Positions 7,966 through 17,012 of a DNA stretch of 30,951 bases are shown here, piece after piece. A program made the position numbers and the translations under genes. The notes under the pieces were generated by a model that saw nothing but the letters and a program-made list of their open reading frames with translations, did not search any database and was not told the origin of the DNA. The stretch's first letter is position 1; each line of letters begins with the position of its first letter. This DNA comes from JAUVYV01 sp964585535 (GTDB taxonomy: Bacteria > Planctomycetota > Phycisphaerae > Sedimentisphaerales > Anaerobacaceae): the NCBI GenBank assembly GCA_964585535.1, contig CAZPDW010000005.1, positions 1-30,951 of the forward strand, in the 5' to 3' direction.

Positions 7966-10900
7966 ATGGTCTCACAGATAAATTGTCAGCCGCACAGCCG
8001 CTGTGGTCTTCTTTTGATTTGGGCTGTGGTCTTTGTCCTCGGCGGTCCGAATGTGTTCGCGGCCGAGCAGTCGAAAGCCCTGACCCCGGCCCGCTACAGG
8101 GTGTTTTCGCTGCGACATATATCAGCCGAAACGGGCAGAAAATACTTGGCTGATGCGGCAATAGGGACAGTCAGCACAGTGCCGGGGACCGAAACCCTGC
8201 TGGTGACCGGCTCACAGGAGGATTTGCTAAAGGTCAGCGCCATCGTAAAACTCGTCGATGCCGCCGAACAATTTGCGGTAAAGACGGTAACGCCGGCACC
8301 AGACCTAACGGACACAGCCCTTCTCAAGGCAATCACGGCGAGGGGCAAGGATATATCGCTCGGCTCCTTCCGCAACGCTCCGGTCGGTACGGGGGCAAAG
8401 GCGATTATCGGCATCCACGACGGCAAAATGCTTGTAATAGCCCCGTCGTCGAGCGCCGAGCAAATCATTTCTGCAATCAAAGACGCCGAGCAGGCCGGGG
8501 CCGAGGAGAAGGCGCGCCAGCTCAACGAGCTGTACAGCTCGGCTGAGCCGAACAGGGCCGTTGCTTCAAAGCTCAAAGCGGCGGACGTCAATGAGGTTAC
8601 AGAGCAATCGAACAAAACAGAGTCGGACGAGCTTTTCAACTCGCTGCTCAGCTCACTTGCCGAAGCGGAAAAAAGGGCGGCCGGGCAGGGCGGCAAGACC
8701 GAGAAACGCTCTGCCGAGGTGCGAGGCCTTCTGAAGGCGACTCACCCCCAGGTGACTGAGCAGCAGGAACCCGCCCCGCCGGCGGATGTGCAGATGGAGG
8801 CGCCGGCGGTGGCTGAAAAGGAAGGCGAACCCAATACAGCCGTCCCGCAAGAGCAAACTGTAGAGTTCAAGGGCCAGGAAAATTTGACCGAATCCGCCGG
8901 CGGTATCGTCAAACGCCTCTCCTATTCGCCCACGCCGATACCCTTAGGCGATGAAACAATCGAGCTTGACCTTCCTGAAAAACTCAGCATAGTCGATTTG
9001 CTCGACCTCGTCGGCAAGTATCTGAACCTCAATTATATGTACGATGAAAAACAGCTCACCGGTAAAGACGTATCGCTGAGGGTGCAGGGACCTGTCAAGG
9101 TCAGCGAACTGTACCCCATGCTCGAATCGGTGCTGAAGTTCAGGGGATTCGTGATGACCCGCAGGGACAATCTCGTTACGGTTGTGCCCGCCGAGGAAGC
9201 GCTGAAAATCGACCCCGCCTGGCTCGATGAGAAGAATGGCGCCGTTCAGTACGGAGATGTCATTGTAACCCGCATTTTCAAGCTCGCGCATATAGATACG
9301 ACCAGCGCAAAGAACCTGCTCGATGAGATGAAACTCGGCGCGGACGTCAGGGACATAGCCGCAACGGGCACGCTGATAGTAACCGGATACGCCCACCGGA
9401 TGAAGCGCATAGAGGACCTGCTCGAGATGGTCGATAAGCCGGGAGAACCCAGGGAGTTCAGGTTCAGACAATTGAAGTACACAATGGCGGCAACCCTGGC
9501 GCCGAAGCTCAAAACGCTTGTCGAGCAGCTTGGCCAGATTTCAATCACTATCGCCAAAGGCGCGGCCCAACAGCCGAGCAGGACGCCGACGGCCCGGCGT
9601 ACGCCCGCCCGTCGTACACCGACGCCCGCCAGAAAGCCGACTCCGACCGCGGCGGCCGAAGCGGCGAAACCGACCGTGTATCTTGACGCGGACGAGCGGA
9701 CCAATCGCATCCTGATGATAGGGCTTGAAAAGCAGCTCAACATAGTAGATGAGCTGATAGATACACTCGATGTTCAGCAGCAGGAGCTTCGAATGCTTCG
9801 GCTGTATGAAATACAGCATGTCGATGCCGAAGATGTCAGAAGCAAGCTGCAGGAGCTTGGTATGGTCGGCGCTTCGCGAGCCACAACGGGCAGAACAGGC
9901 AGCAGCAGAATCACCGCCGCCAGAACACCTGCCCAGCAGGCAAGGCCGACGCCGACGCCCAGAGCTGCGACGGCCGCGTCGGCTGTAGGCGGAGCCGCCG
10001 AGCTGCTTGCCGAAGAGCCGCAGGTCATCGTCATTGAGGCAACGAATTCACTTCTGGTCAACGCCACCGCCGAGCAGCAGATGCAGATTGTCAAGATAAT
10101 CGCCTACGTGGACGCCGAAACGCTCGAAAAGGCCATACCCTACGAAATCTACTCGCTCGAAAATCAGGACCCCGAGGACCTGGGGGCGGTCTTGAACCAG
10201 CTTATCCAGGAGACCGTCAAGGACAAGGAGGGAAAGGTTGAAAGGGTCATAAGCAAACAGGAAGACCAGATTATCATCATACCCGACAAGAACACGTTCT
10301 CCCTGATTGTCTATGCGAGCAAAAAAAATCAGGAATGGATTAGAAAGCTGATAACCGGACTGGACAAGAGAAGGCCGCAGGTGCTGATAGATGTGGCGCT
10401 GGTGGAGATAACGCGCGAGGACCTTTTTCAGTACGACCTCAGTTTGATAGCGAACGCCAAAGATATCGTGACGGGCAATATCGGTATAACCGGCGGAACA
10501 CTCCCGTTCTCCAGCTCAATCGGCAACGAGCTTGAGGGCGGATGGAACCTGCTGGATTCCGAGGGTGCGAACACCAGACAGGTCAAAGGTTTCTATGGCG
10601 AGGACAGGATTCAGGCGTTGCTGACTGCTATCGACTCGAAAGATTATGGTCGTGTGCTTGCTCAGCCGAAGATACTCGTCAATGACAACGAACAGGGGGC
10701 AATCAAGACAACGGACACGACTTACGTAACGAGGACGTCTTCGATTCCGGTCACTTCGGGCGCGGCGGGACAAACGACAACGTTAATCCAAACACAGACG
10801 GAATTTGAGGGCTATGATGCAGGCATCACCCTTGATATTACACCTCATATCAGTGAGGGCAACCTGCTCCGTCTGGAGGTTGGGATGACACGGTCTGATT

Positions 10901-11301
10901 TTGGTACCATCACAGGCACCAAGCCGCCCGACACGACGAGCAACGACATCACTACCGTAGTAACGGTTCCCGACGGCAGCACGATTATTCTTGGCGGGTT
11001 GACCAAGCTCAAGCAGTCGAAGGCAGGAAGTAAGGTTCCACTCCTGGGTGATTTGCCGCTGGTGGGAGGTTTGTTCAGGAGCGTGGACAACAGCGACAAT
11101 GCGAGCAAGCTCTACATATTTGTCAAGGCGAACATACTGCGTCCGGACGAGACAGCAGTAGGCCTGGGACAGCTTCAGCAGATATCAGCAATGAGCAAAG
11201 AAGCGTTCGAGCATGAGGAAAGAAAATTCCAGGACAAAAAAGTGTGGCCGGGTATAAAACCCGAGCCGATGGAGCCGGTCCACGTGCTTGAGGTGGAATA
11301 G
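7966..11301 (+). CDS. gspD: Type II secretion secretin
   Basis: 1111 residues, far longer than a typical GspD (about 650-700). The signal peptide covers residues 1-33 (cleavage near VFA-AEQ). An extra N-terminal region (about 40-330) includes two KH-like stretches. An N0/STN-like domain follows at about 333-409, then N1-N3 type domains. Two basic Pro/Thr/Arg/Ala-rich linkers (about 535-567 and 635-671) interrupt the N-domain series. The secretin core begins near 800, with VLAQPKILVNDNEQG, the beta-barrel GYDAGITLDITPHI, and the hallmark VPLLGDLPLVGGLF near 1024. ATG 7966 has a GGAG sequence. It forms the outer-membrane channel. Confidence 0.96.
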   Translation: MVSQINCQPHSRCGLLLIWAVVFVLGGPNVFAAEQSKALTPARYRVFSLRHISAETGRKYLADAAIGTVSTVPGTETLLVTGSQEDLLKVSAIVKLVDAAEQFAVKTVTPAPDLTDTALLKAITARGKDISLGSFRNAPVGTGAKAIIGIHDGKMLVIAPSSSAEQIISAIKDAEQAGAEEKARQLNELYSSAEPNRAVASKLKAADVNEVTEQSNKTESDELFNSLLSSLAEAEKRAAGQGGKTEKRSAEVRGLLKATHPQVTEQQEPAPPADVQMEAPAVAEKEGEPNTAVPQEQTVEFKGQENLTESAGGIVKRLSYSPTPIPLGDETIELDLPEKLSIVDLLDLVGKYLNLNYMYDEKQLTGKDVSLRVQGPVKVSELYPMLESVLKFRGFVMTRRDNLVTVVPAEEALKIDPAWLDEKNGAVQYGDVIVTRIFKLAHIDTTSAKNLLDEMKLGADVRDIAATGTLIVTGYAHRMKRIEDLLEMVDKPGEPREFRFRQLKYTMAATLAPKLKTLVEQLGQISITIAKGAAQQPSRTPTARRTPARRTPTPARKPTPTAAAEAAKPTVYLDADERTNRILMIGLEKQLNIVDELIDTLDVQQQELRMLRLYEIQHVDAEDVRSKLQELGMVGASRATTGRTGSSRITAARTPAQQARPTPTPRAATAASAVGGAAELLAEEPQVIVIEATNSLLVNATAEQQMQIVKIIAYVDAETLEKAIPYEIYSLENQDPEDLGAVLNQLIQETVKDKEGKVERVISKQEDQIIIIPDKNTFSLIVYASKKNQEWIRKLITGLDKRRPQVLIDVALVEITREDLFQYDLSLIANAKDIVTGNIGITGGTLPFSSSIGNELEGGWNLLDSEGANTRQVKGFYGEDRIQALLTAIDSKDYGRVLAQPKILVNDNEQGAIKTTDTTYVTRTSSIPVTSGAAGQTTTLIQTQTEFEGYDAGITLDITPHISEGNLLRLEVGMTRSDFGTITGTKPPDTTSNDITTVVTVPDGSTIILGGLTKLKQSKAGSKVPLLGDLPLVGGLFRSVDNSDNASKLYIFVKANILRPDETAVGLGQLQQISAMSKEAFEHEERKFQDKKVWPGIKPEPMEPVHVLEVE

Positions 11302-11352
11302 CGTAGAGCAGTAATGCAATTGGTGTTAATATAGCATATCACGAATCGGCAA

Positions 11353-13056
11353 ATGAAAGATTTACTGATACAAACGGCGAAGCGGACGGGCATAGTGGAT
11401 GCCGATAAGTTGGCCGAGTATTTCGAGCAGGACCAGGGCGGCCAGCGCTTAGACGAAGGTCTGCTCGGCTGTCTGTACTTTACCGAAGAGCAGGTTCTTC
11501 GGCTGTTCGCGGCGGCGATGGGGACGGAGTTCCTCTCGGATATCCCCCCCAAATCCGTGCCGCCCGAGTTCGTAGAGGCCGTCCCGGCCACGTATGCTCA
11601 GCATCATTTTCTTATCGGGATAAAGCCCGAAGACGACGACGGCGAGATTACCGTGGTCCTTTCCAGGCCGCTCGACGTCAACGCCCTGGATAATGTCTCG
11701 AAAATGACGGGTCTGCCCGTAAAGGCGGCGGTGGCCACGCGGGCGGCTATCACCGCTGTAATCGATGTGGCGTACGAACAGCGAACGACCGTCATCGAGG
11801 AAGTGGCCGAGGAGCTCGATGCGCAGAACCTCGACGCCCTCGCCGATGAGGTGGCCGGCTCGGACGACCTGCTCGACGTGGTCAACAGGCCTCCTGTTAT
11901 CCGCTTAGTCAACGACATCCTCTTCCGGGCACTCCAGCTCAGGGCCAGCGACATTCACGTCCACCCGTACGAAGGCAAAATTCAGATTCGCTACCGCATC
12001 GACGGCATCCTGTACGATACGCTGAGCTTGAACAGAAATGTTCTGCCGCTGATTGTCTCACGCATAAAAGTTATGGCCGGTATGGATATCGCCGAGCGGA
12101 GAATGCCCCAGGACGGCAGGTGCAGCGTCCGCTTAGGTCAGCGGGAAATCGATTTACGCGTGAGCACCGTCCCGACAAGCTACGGCGAGCGAAGCGTCCT
12201 GCGGCTGTTAGACAAGAGCACCGGCATATTCACGCTCGACCAGCTTGGCCTGTGGCAGGACGATTTGAAAAAGTTCGACTCGATGCTCAGCCGTTCGCAC
12301 GGCGTAATTTTCGTAACAGGGCCTACCGGCAGCGGCAAAAGCACCACACTATACGCCTGCCTGAACCGGATGAATTCCGCCGAGAAAAACATAATGACAA
12401 TCGAAGACCCCATCGAGTATCAGCTCGAAGGAATCAGCCAGATGCAGGTCGCCTCGAAAAAGGGCGTAACATTTGTCAATGCCCTTCGGCACGTCCTCCG
12501 GCAGGACCCGGACGTTATAATGGTCGGCGAGGTCCGCGACGTCGAGACGGCCCGTATGGCGATACAGTCCTCATTAACGGGCCATCTGGTATTCAGCACC
12601 TTGCACACGAACGACTCGGCCGGTGCGGTGAGCCGGCTTCTGGATTTCGGCGTCGAGCCGTATCTTGCCAGCTCGTCCCTCATTGCCATAATGGCGCAGC
12701 GCCTAGTTCGCAAAATTTGCCCCGATTGCAAACAGCCCTACGAGCCGAAACCTCACGAGCTTCAAGAGCTTGGTATCAGCGATGTCACTTCATCGGATAG
12801 CCGGTTCGTGACGGGGGCCGGCTGCGACAGGTGCTTCCACACGGGCTATCGCGGCAGAACGGGCATATATGAGCTGATGTTGGTCAGCAGCGAAATACAG
12901 GATTTGATATACAAACGAGAGCCCGCGGGAACCATTAAAAAAGCCGCACTCAACGCAGGTCTGCAAACCCTGCGCATGGATGGCGTGAGAAAGGTTATGG
13001 CCGGCGTTACCAGCGTCGCCGAGGTGCTCAGAGTAACACAGGCGGACATAATGTAA
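11353..13056 (+). CDS. gspE: Type II secretion assembly ATPase
   Basis: 567 residues. An N-terminal T2SSE_N domain (about 1-150) precedes the secretion ATPase. Seen motifs: RASDIHVHP and MPQDGR upstream, Walker A GPTGSGKST at 323-331, Asp box TIEDPIEYQL near 349, Walker B MVGEVRD near 390, His box STLHTNDS near 415, and a tetracysteine zinc module (C456, C459, C491, C494). It is a cytoplasmic hexameric motor that drives pseudopilus assembly together with GspF and GspL. Spacing to gspD is 51 bp. All catalytic elements are intact. Confidence 0.97.
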   Translation: MKDLLIQTAKRTGIVDADKLAEYFEQDQGGQRLDEGLLGCLYFTEEQVLRLFAAAMGTEFLSDIPPKSVPPEFVEAVPATYAQHHFLIGIKPEDDDGEITVVLSRPLDVNALDNVSKMTGLPVKAAVATRAAITAVIDVAYEQRTTVIEEVAEELDAQNLDALADEVAGSDDLLDVVNRPPVIRLVNDILFRALQLRASDIHVHPYEGKIQIRYRIDGILYDTLSLNRNVLPLIVSRIKVMAGMDIAERRMPQDGRCSVRLGQREIDLRVSTVPTSYGERSVLRLLDKSTGIFTLDQLGLWQDDLKKFDSMLSRSHGVIFVTGPTGSGKSTTLYACLNRMNSAEKNIMTIEDPIEYQLEGISQMQVASKKGVTFVNALRHVLRQDPDVIMVGEVRDVETARMAIQSSLTGHLVFSTLHTNDSAGAVSRLLDFGVEPYLASSSLIAIMAQRLVRKICPDCKQPYEPKPHELQELGISDVTSSDSRFVTGAGCDRCFHTGYRGRTGIYELMLVSSEIQDLIYKREPAGTIKKAALNAGLQTLRMDGVRKVMAGVTSVAEVLRVTQADIM

Positions 13057-13089
13057 TATTGACTATGTAATATTTACTATTTTCTATTT

Positions 13090-14307
13090 ATGCCAAGATA
13101 CGCTTACATAGCGATAGCGGCCAACGGTAAGAAAGCAAAGGGGACGATTACCGCGGAAACTTCTTACGCCGCTCGAAAACAGCTCAGGGTGCGCAGCATC
13201 CATCCGACCTCAATCGTAGAGGTCGGCGTGGCCGATGAAGGCAGGGCGGCTCTGTCGTCAATCTTCTCTAAAGGCGGCAAAAAACAGCTAATTGATTTTA
13301 CAAAACAGATGGCAACACTGCTCAATTCGGGCATAAAACTCACCGAGGCGCTCACGGTCCTGACTATGCAGGCGTCCGACTCAAGGTTCAGGAACGCCCT
13401 TACGGACATCAGGGACAGAGTCGTCAGCGGAGAGTCGCTTACGGACGCTATGAAAGACTACGACGATTATTTCGACATAATATACATCAGTATGGTCCGC
13501 GTCGGCGAGGTGACCGGCTCGTTAGGCGACATTTTCGCTACCATCGCCAATTTTATGGGCAAACGCCAGAAGGTTGAATCGAAGATAATAACGGCAATGG
13601 TCTATCCTGCGATTCTGATTGTCTTTGCCGTGGTGATTGTTATGATCCTGACGACCTTTGTGATACCGAAAATCGGCGCCCAGCTCGTCGCAGCCAAGAT
13701 GGAACTGCCCTGGATTACCAGACAGTTGATGAGCGTCGGCCACACAATGAGAAGCTGGCGCGCGCTTCTGGTCCTGGGGGTGATTGTCGTGCTGTTCTGG
13801 GGTATCAGGCGATTCTTCAAAACTAAACGAGGCGCATACCTGCGCGATAAATTCATACTGTCCATCCCCTTGTTCGGGCCCTTGATAAAACAACGCGTGG
13901 TCGCACGCTTCGCCTCTACCCTTTCGACACTGCTGGGCTCGGGACTTAGCATGGCCGAGTCCCTGCGCGTCGTCTCCGAGGTGACCGGCAACAGCTTAAT
14001 GAAGCACGCCGTCGAGCAGGCGAGAGAACGCATCTTAGCCGGCGCCGACATCGCTACGCCCCTGCGCGACAGCGGCGTAATCGACCCGTCGATTGCTCAT
14101 ATGGTCACCGTCGGCGAAAAAAGCGGCGAGCTCGAAACTATGCTGAAGAACATAAGCGACAGCCTGGAAGAATCAACGGACATAGTCATAGAACGGCTCA
14201 GCGCAGCCATCGAGCCGCTGATTATAATTTTCATAGCAGTAATAGTGGCAATTATCGCCCTCGCGACAATATTGCCGATTTTGAAAATTTCCTCAATGGG
14301 CGTATAA
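13090..14307 (+). CDS. gspF: Type II secretion inner-membrane platform protein
   Basis: 405 residues with two repeated T2SSF helical domains (about 65-190 and 270-390), each followed or preceded by membrane helices: about 172-196, 218-238 and 378-402. Typical phrases include LTEALTVL, MVRVGEVTGSLGD and its second-half counterpart MVTVGEKSGELE. It couples the GspE motor to pseudopilin extraction. The ATG follows a 33-bp AT-rich low-complexity spacer (13057-13089) without a visible Shine-Dalgarno sequence, unusual compared with its neighbours. Confidence 0.97.
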   Translation: MPRYAYIAIAANGKKAKGTITAETSYAARKQLRVRSIHPTSIVEVGVADEGRAALSSIFSKGGKKQLIDFTKQMATLLNSGIKLTEALTVLTMQASDSRFRNALTDIRDRVVSGESLTDAMKDYDDYFDIIYISMVRVGEVTGSLGDIFATIANFMGKRQKVESKIITAMVYPAILIVFAVVIVMILTTFVIPKIGAQLVAAKMELPWITRQLMSVGHTMRSWRALLVLGVIVVLFWGIRRFFKTKRGAYLRDKFILSIPLFGPLIKQRVVARFASTLSTLLGSGLSMAESLRVVSEVTGNSLMKHAVEQARERILAGADIATPLRDSGVIDPSIAHMVTVGEKSGELETMLKNISDSLEESTDIVIERLSAAIEPLIIIFIAVIVAIIALATILPILKISSMGV

Positions 14308-14328
14308 TAAAATCTTTAGGAGCTCGTT

Positions 14329-14811
14329 ATGAACACCGCAACTAAAAACAGAGCTATGGGTATCTCCGAGGAGACGCCGATTAAAAGATTCATTCCTCGC
14401 GCCTTCACTATTGTCGAGGTGATGGCTGTTATAGTCATTCTCGGCATACTTGCGGGTGTTGTGGCGGTAAGTGTCGTGGGCAGAATAGACAAGGCACGCG
14501 TCACCGCCACAAAGGCCAATCTGAAACTGCTTCACAACTCAGTTACCCAGTTCAAGATGGACACAGGCCGATTCCCCGGCGAGGACGAAGGGCTCCTCGA
14601 GCTGCTTGCCGAGCCGACGGATGTGATCGGCTGGGACCCCTCCGGCTACCTCGATACCACGGAGATACCGAAGGACAGCTGGGGTTACGATTTTCTCTAC
14701 CAGCTCTACCCGGAAAGCGGAAAGCCCTTTGTGATTATCAGCTATGGAGCCGACGGTGAAGAAGGCGGCGAGGGCTATGACACCGACCTTTACAGCACAG
14801 ACGCAAACTAA
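14329..14811 (+). CDS. gspG: Type II secretion major pseudopilin
   Basis: 160 residues. A 25-residue basic leader ends at a prepilin peptidase site, PRA-FTIVEV, with Glu at +5 and a hydrophobic helix (26-49); residue -1 is Ala rather than the usual Gly. The globular part has the GspG pattern: KANLKLLHNSVTQFKMDTGRFP, a WGYDF segment and a C-terminal SYGADGEEGGEG that resembles the calcium-binding loop. The start has an AGGAG sequence. It forms the pseudopilus shaft and follows gspF by 21 bp. Confidence 0.95.
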   Translation: MNTATKNRAMGISEETPIKRFIPRAFTIVEVMAVIVILGILAGVVAVSVVGRIDKARVTATKANLKLLHNSVTQFKMDTGRFPGEDEGLLELLAEPTDVIGWDPSGYLDTTEIPKDSWGYDFLYQLYPESGKPFVIISYGADGEEGGEGYDTDLYSTDAN

Positions 14812-14830
14812 AAGCGACTCTCACATTCTT

Positions 14831-15406
14831 ATGAACGGTACGAATCGTACATCTTGTGTGCCGAGCCGGGCGGCTCGAAATGCCCGGGCCTTTACACTGG
14901 CCGAGTCTATGGTCGTGCTCGTCGTGCTCTCGCTGTTCGTGGCGCTGGCCGTCGGAAATCTGAAGACCATTCTGTTGAGAAATTCATTCAAGGCAAAAAT
15001 CCATAATTTTGTATCTGCGATGGAAATGGCCGTTACCGCAGCGGCGCAGACCGGCCGGCGATACGAAGTCATCATAGACCCCGTCGAGCAGACGTACCTG
15101 CTGCGCGAAATTACCACGCCCGATTTGTCGCAGGTCCTCGAAGAGGAAATAATCGCCGAAGGCGACTTCGGCGAGAACTGCCGGGTCTCGTACGTGCTCT
15201 TCGACGACGGTGAGTTCAGCGACCAGCTCAGGGTCAAGTTCCGCGCAGGCCGGACCGGCTGGAATTTTGGCGGCGTGATCGTCCTGCTCGACGCCGATGA
15301 GCAGCCGTACTCGATAGTGGTGAACCGGCTGAGTAATATCGTCCGGCTTCAGCCGGGCGAAGCCGAAATTTTAGTGCCGAAAACCAGTGAGGAAATGCCG
15401 TTCTAA
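14831..15406 (+). CDS. gspH: Type II secretion minor pseudopilin, GspH-like
   Basis: 191 residues from ATG 14831. The frame is open upstream into gspG, but that extension has no family character. The leader ends at NARA-FTLAESMVVL (Ala at -1, Glu at +5) followed by a hydrophobic helix. The rest is a beta-rich globular domain with the GspH-like pattern of a central hairpin and a WNFGGVIVLLD strand near the C-terminus. There is no strong Shine-Dalgarno sequence. The gene sits 19 bp after gspG. Assignment as H rests on order and on the short globular domain. Confidence 0.8.
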   Translation: MNGTNRTSCVPSRAARNARAFTLAESMVVLVVLSLFVALAVGNLKTILLRNSFKAKIHNFVSAMEMAVTAAAQTGRRYEVIIDPVEQTYLLREITTPDLSQVLEEEIIAEGDFGENCRVSYVLFDDGEFSDQLRVKFRAGRTGWNFGGVIVLLDADEQPYSIVVNRLSNIVRLQPGEAEILVPKTSEEMPF

Positions 15407-15424
15407 ACTCTACTGGATAGATGT

Positions 15425-16195
15425 ATGAAAAAAAGAAGATACGCTTTTACTCTCGTTGAGACGATGGCCGCGGTGCTGATACTTGCATTCACCACCACAA
15501 GCGTCTGGGTGGTACTCGAACGATGTATGCTCTCCGCGGCCGATTCGGCTCAACGCATGCGCGCATTCAATATCGCACGTGAGAATATGGAAAAGCTGCT
15601 CGCCGCCGATGCGGTCGAGGAAAAGACCGAGTACGGCATCAGCGACGAATATCCCGACATCCAGTGGCAGACAACGGTCGAGAGTTTCTCCGGGCCGATG
15701 GCCTCCGGTATGTGGGCCCGCGCCGTCTACTCGGCTGAGTACACCGACGCCGCCGGCGAGACCCAGACCATCGAGCTGACCAGTTGGCTTACGAAGCTGA
15801 GCAAAGAACAAACCAAGCAGCTCAAACAGCGAGATGAGCAGCTCGCCGAGCACATTGTCGAAACAGAACAACAAGCGGCTGAATACGCCGGCGTTGACGT
15901 CGGAGACATCGCAGATTGGGTCGCCAATGGTATGCCGAGAACACAGGATGGCGGCTACCTCAAACCCTGGCTTGATTTGTACGCCGGTACGGACGGCAAT
16001 CCGACCGAACAGGACAAACAAACACTGCTGGAGAATTATCCCGAGCTTCGCGGCGTCTCAGCCCCGGGCGGCAAAAAAACACCCGGCCCCGGCGGCATCC
16101 CGCAAAGCCCGGCAGAAGGGGCGGACTCTGTCCCTCCTATCCCTGGTGATATGGATATTCCTCCCGATATACTTAAGGACATCGGCCGTGAGTAA
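15425..16195 (+). CDS. gspI: Type II secretion minor pseudopilin, GspI-like
   Basis: 256 residues. The very short leader (MKKRRYA) ends at a cleavage site before FTLVETMAAVLIL (Ala at -1, Glu at +5). The N-terminal part has the GspI pattern with NIARENMEKLLAAD after the helix. At about twice the usual length (near 125), the protein has a C-terminal addition: a charged coiled-coil-like Lys/Gln/Glu stretch (about 118-145), then a Pro/Gly-rich tail (about 205-256) with several PxP elements. No function for the tail is recognisable. Confidence 0.8.
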   Translation: MKKRRYAFTLVETMAAVLILAFTTTSVWVVLERCMLSAADSAQRMRAFNIARENMEKLLAADAVEEKTEYGISDEYPDIQWQTTVESFSGPMASGMWARAVYSAEYTDAAGETQTIELTSWLTKLSKEQTKQLKQRDEQLAEHIVETEQQAAEYAGVDVGDIADWVANGMPRTQDGGYLKPWLDLYAGTDGNPTEQDKQTLLENYPELRGVSAPGGKKTPGPGGIPQSPAEGADSVPPIPGDMDIPPDILKDIGRE

Positions 16196-16217
16196 CCGGA
16201 TTAAGCGGTGTGAAATT

Positions 16218-17012
16218 ATGAGAAAATCAGCAAATACATCAAATGAGCGTTCCGGTTTTACATTGGCTGAGATACTCGCAGCGCTCGTCGTGGGCTCTAT
16301 GATTCTCATCGTTGTCCTCGCCATCTACAGCAGGGCCCAGGACAGTGCCGCCGCCCTTACCGAGCAGATGAACGGCTCCCGGCTGCCCGCCGAACTCCTG
16401 CAGCGCATCGCCGAAGACCTCGATAAGGTAACCGCATCCGGCTCGGATACCAAAATCACCCTCGAGAGAAAGCTCCAGAGCGGCTTCAGCGTCGTCCGGT
16501 TCGAAATCATCAGGACGGTCGCCGACGATAAGGGCAGCACTCAGGAGCTAAACAAAATCACCTGGCAGAGCAATCTTGACCCCACGACGGGCACGCTCAT
16601 TATCTATCGCAGCCACAGCGGCCTTGCGATGGAAGACAACCTTCTCGGCAAGCAGAAACAGCTCTGGCAGCGCGACGTTTTTGTGCCGGTCTGCGACGGC
16701 GCAACACTGTTCAAAATACGAATCCCCAAAGGCGAGGATTACCTCGACAGATGGACCAGTAACGCCCTGCCGAACGCCGTAGTCGTAACTGTCTCCTTCG
16801 CCGAACCCTATAAGGCGGTCGATGGAACCTGGGACGTCCCCGCAGAAGATGCGATTACGCGGACTATTGCCATCGACAGAACCAGAAAGATAAAGTTCAC
16901 CGTTGCCAAACCCGAAAGCCCGACAAAAGCACAGCAGGCAGAGGACCAAAACGAGCCGCAGCCACAGGACCTGCCGGCGGAAAGCGAAACGGAAGAACCA
17001 AATGAACGGTAG
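16218..17012 (+). CDS. gspJ: Type II secretion minor pseudopilin, GspJ-like
   Basis: 264 residues from ATG 16218; the open frame reaches back to 15834 but overlaps gspI and lacks family features. The leader ends ERSG-FTLAEILAALVVGS, the only one of the FT-type pseudopilins here with Gly at -1. The globular region contains RIAEDLDKV and beta strands typical of GspJ. The tail is rich in Glu, Gln and Pro. The stop codon overlaps the start of gspK by 11 bp, showing translational coupling. Confidence 0.83.
   Translation: MRKSANTSNERSGFTLAEILAALVVGSMILIVVLAIYSRAQDSAAALTEQMNGSRLPAELLQRIAEDLDKVTASGSDTKITLERKLQSGFSVVRFEIIRTVADDKGSTQELNKITWQSNLDPTTGTLIIYRSHSGLAMEDNLLGKQKQLWQRDVFVPVCDGATLFKIRIPKGEDYLDRWTSNALPNAVVVTVSFAEPYKAVDGTWDVPAEDAITRTIAIDRTRKIKFTVAKPESPTKAQQAEDQNEPQPQDLPAESETEEPNER

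Noticed and set aside
15834..16217. Upstream extension of the gspJ frame
   Set aside because: It overlaps gspI in another frame; the pseudopilin leader starts at ATG 16218 with a proper short leader and cleavage site.
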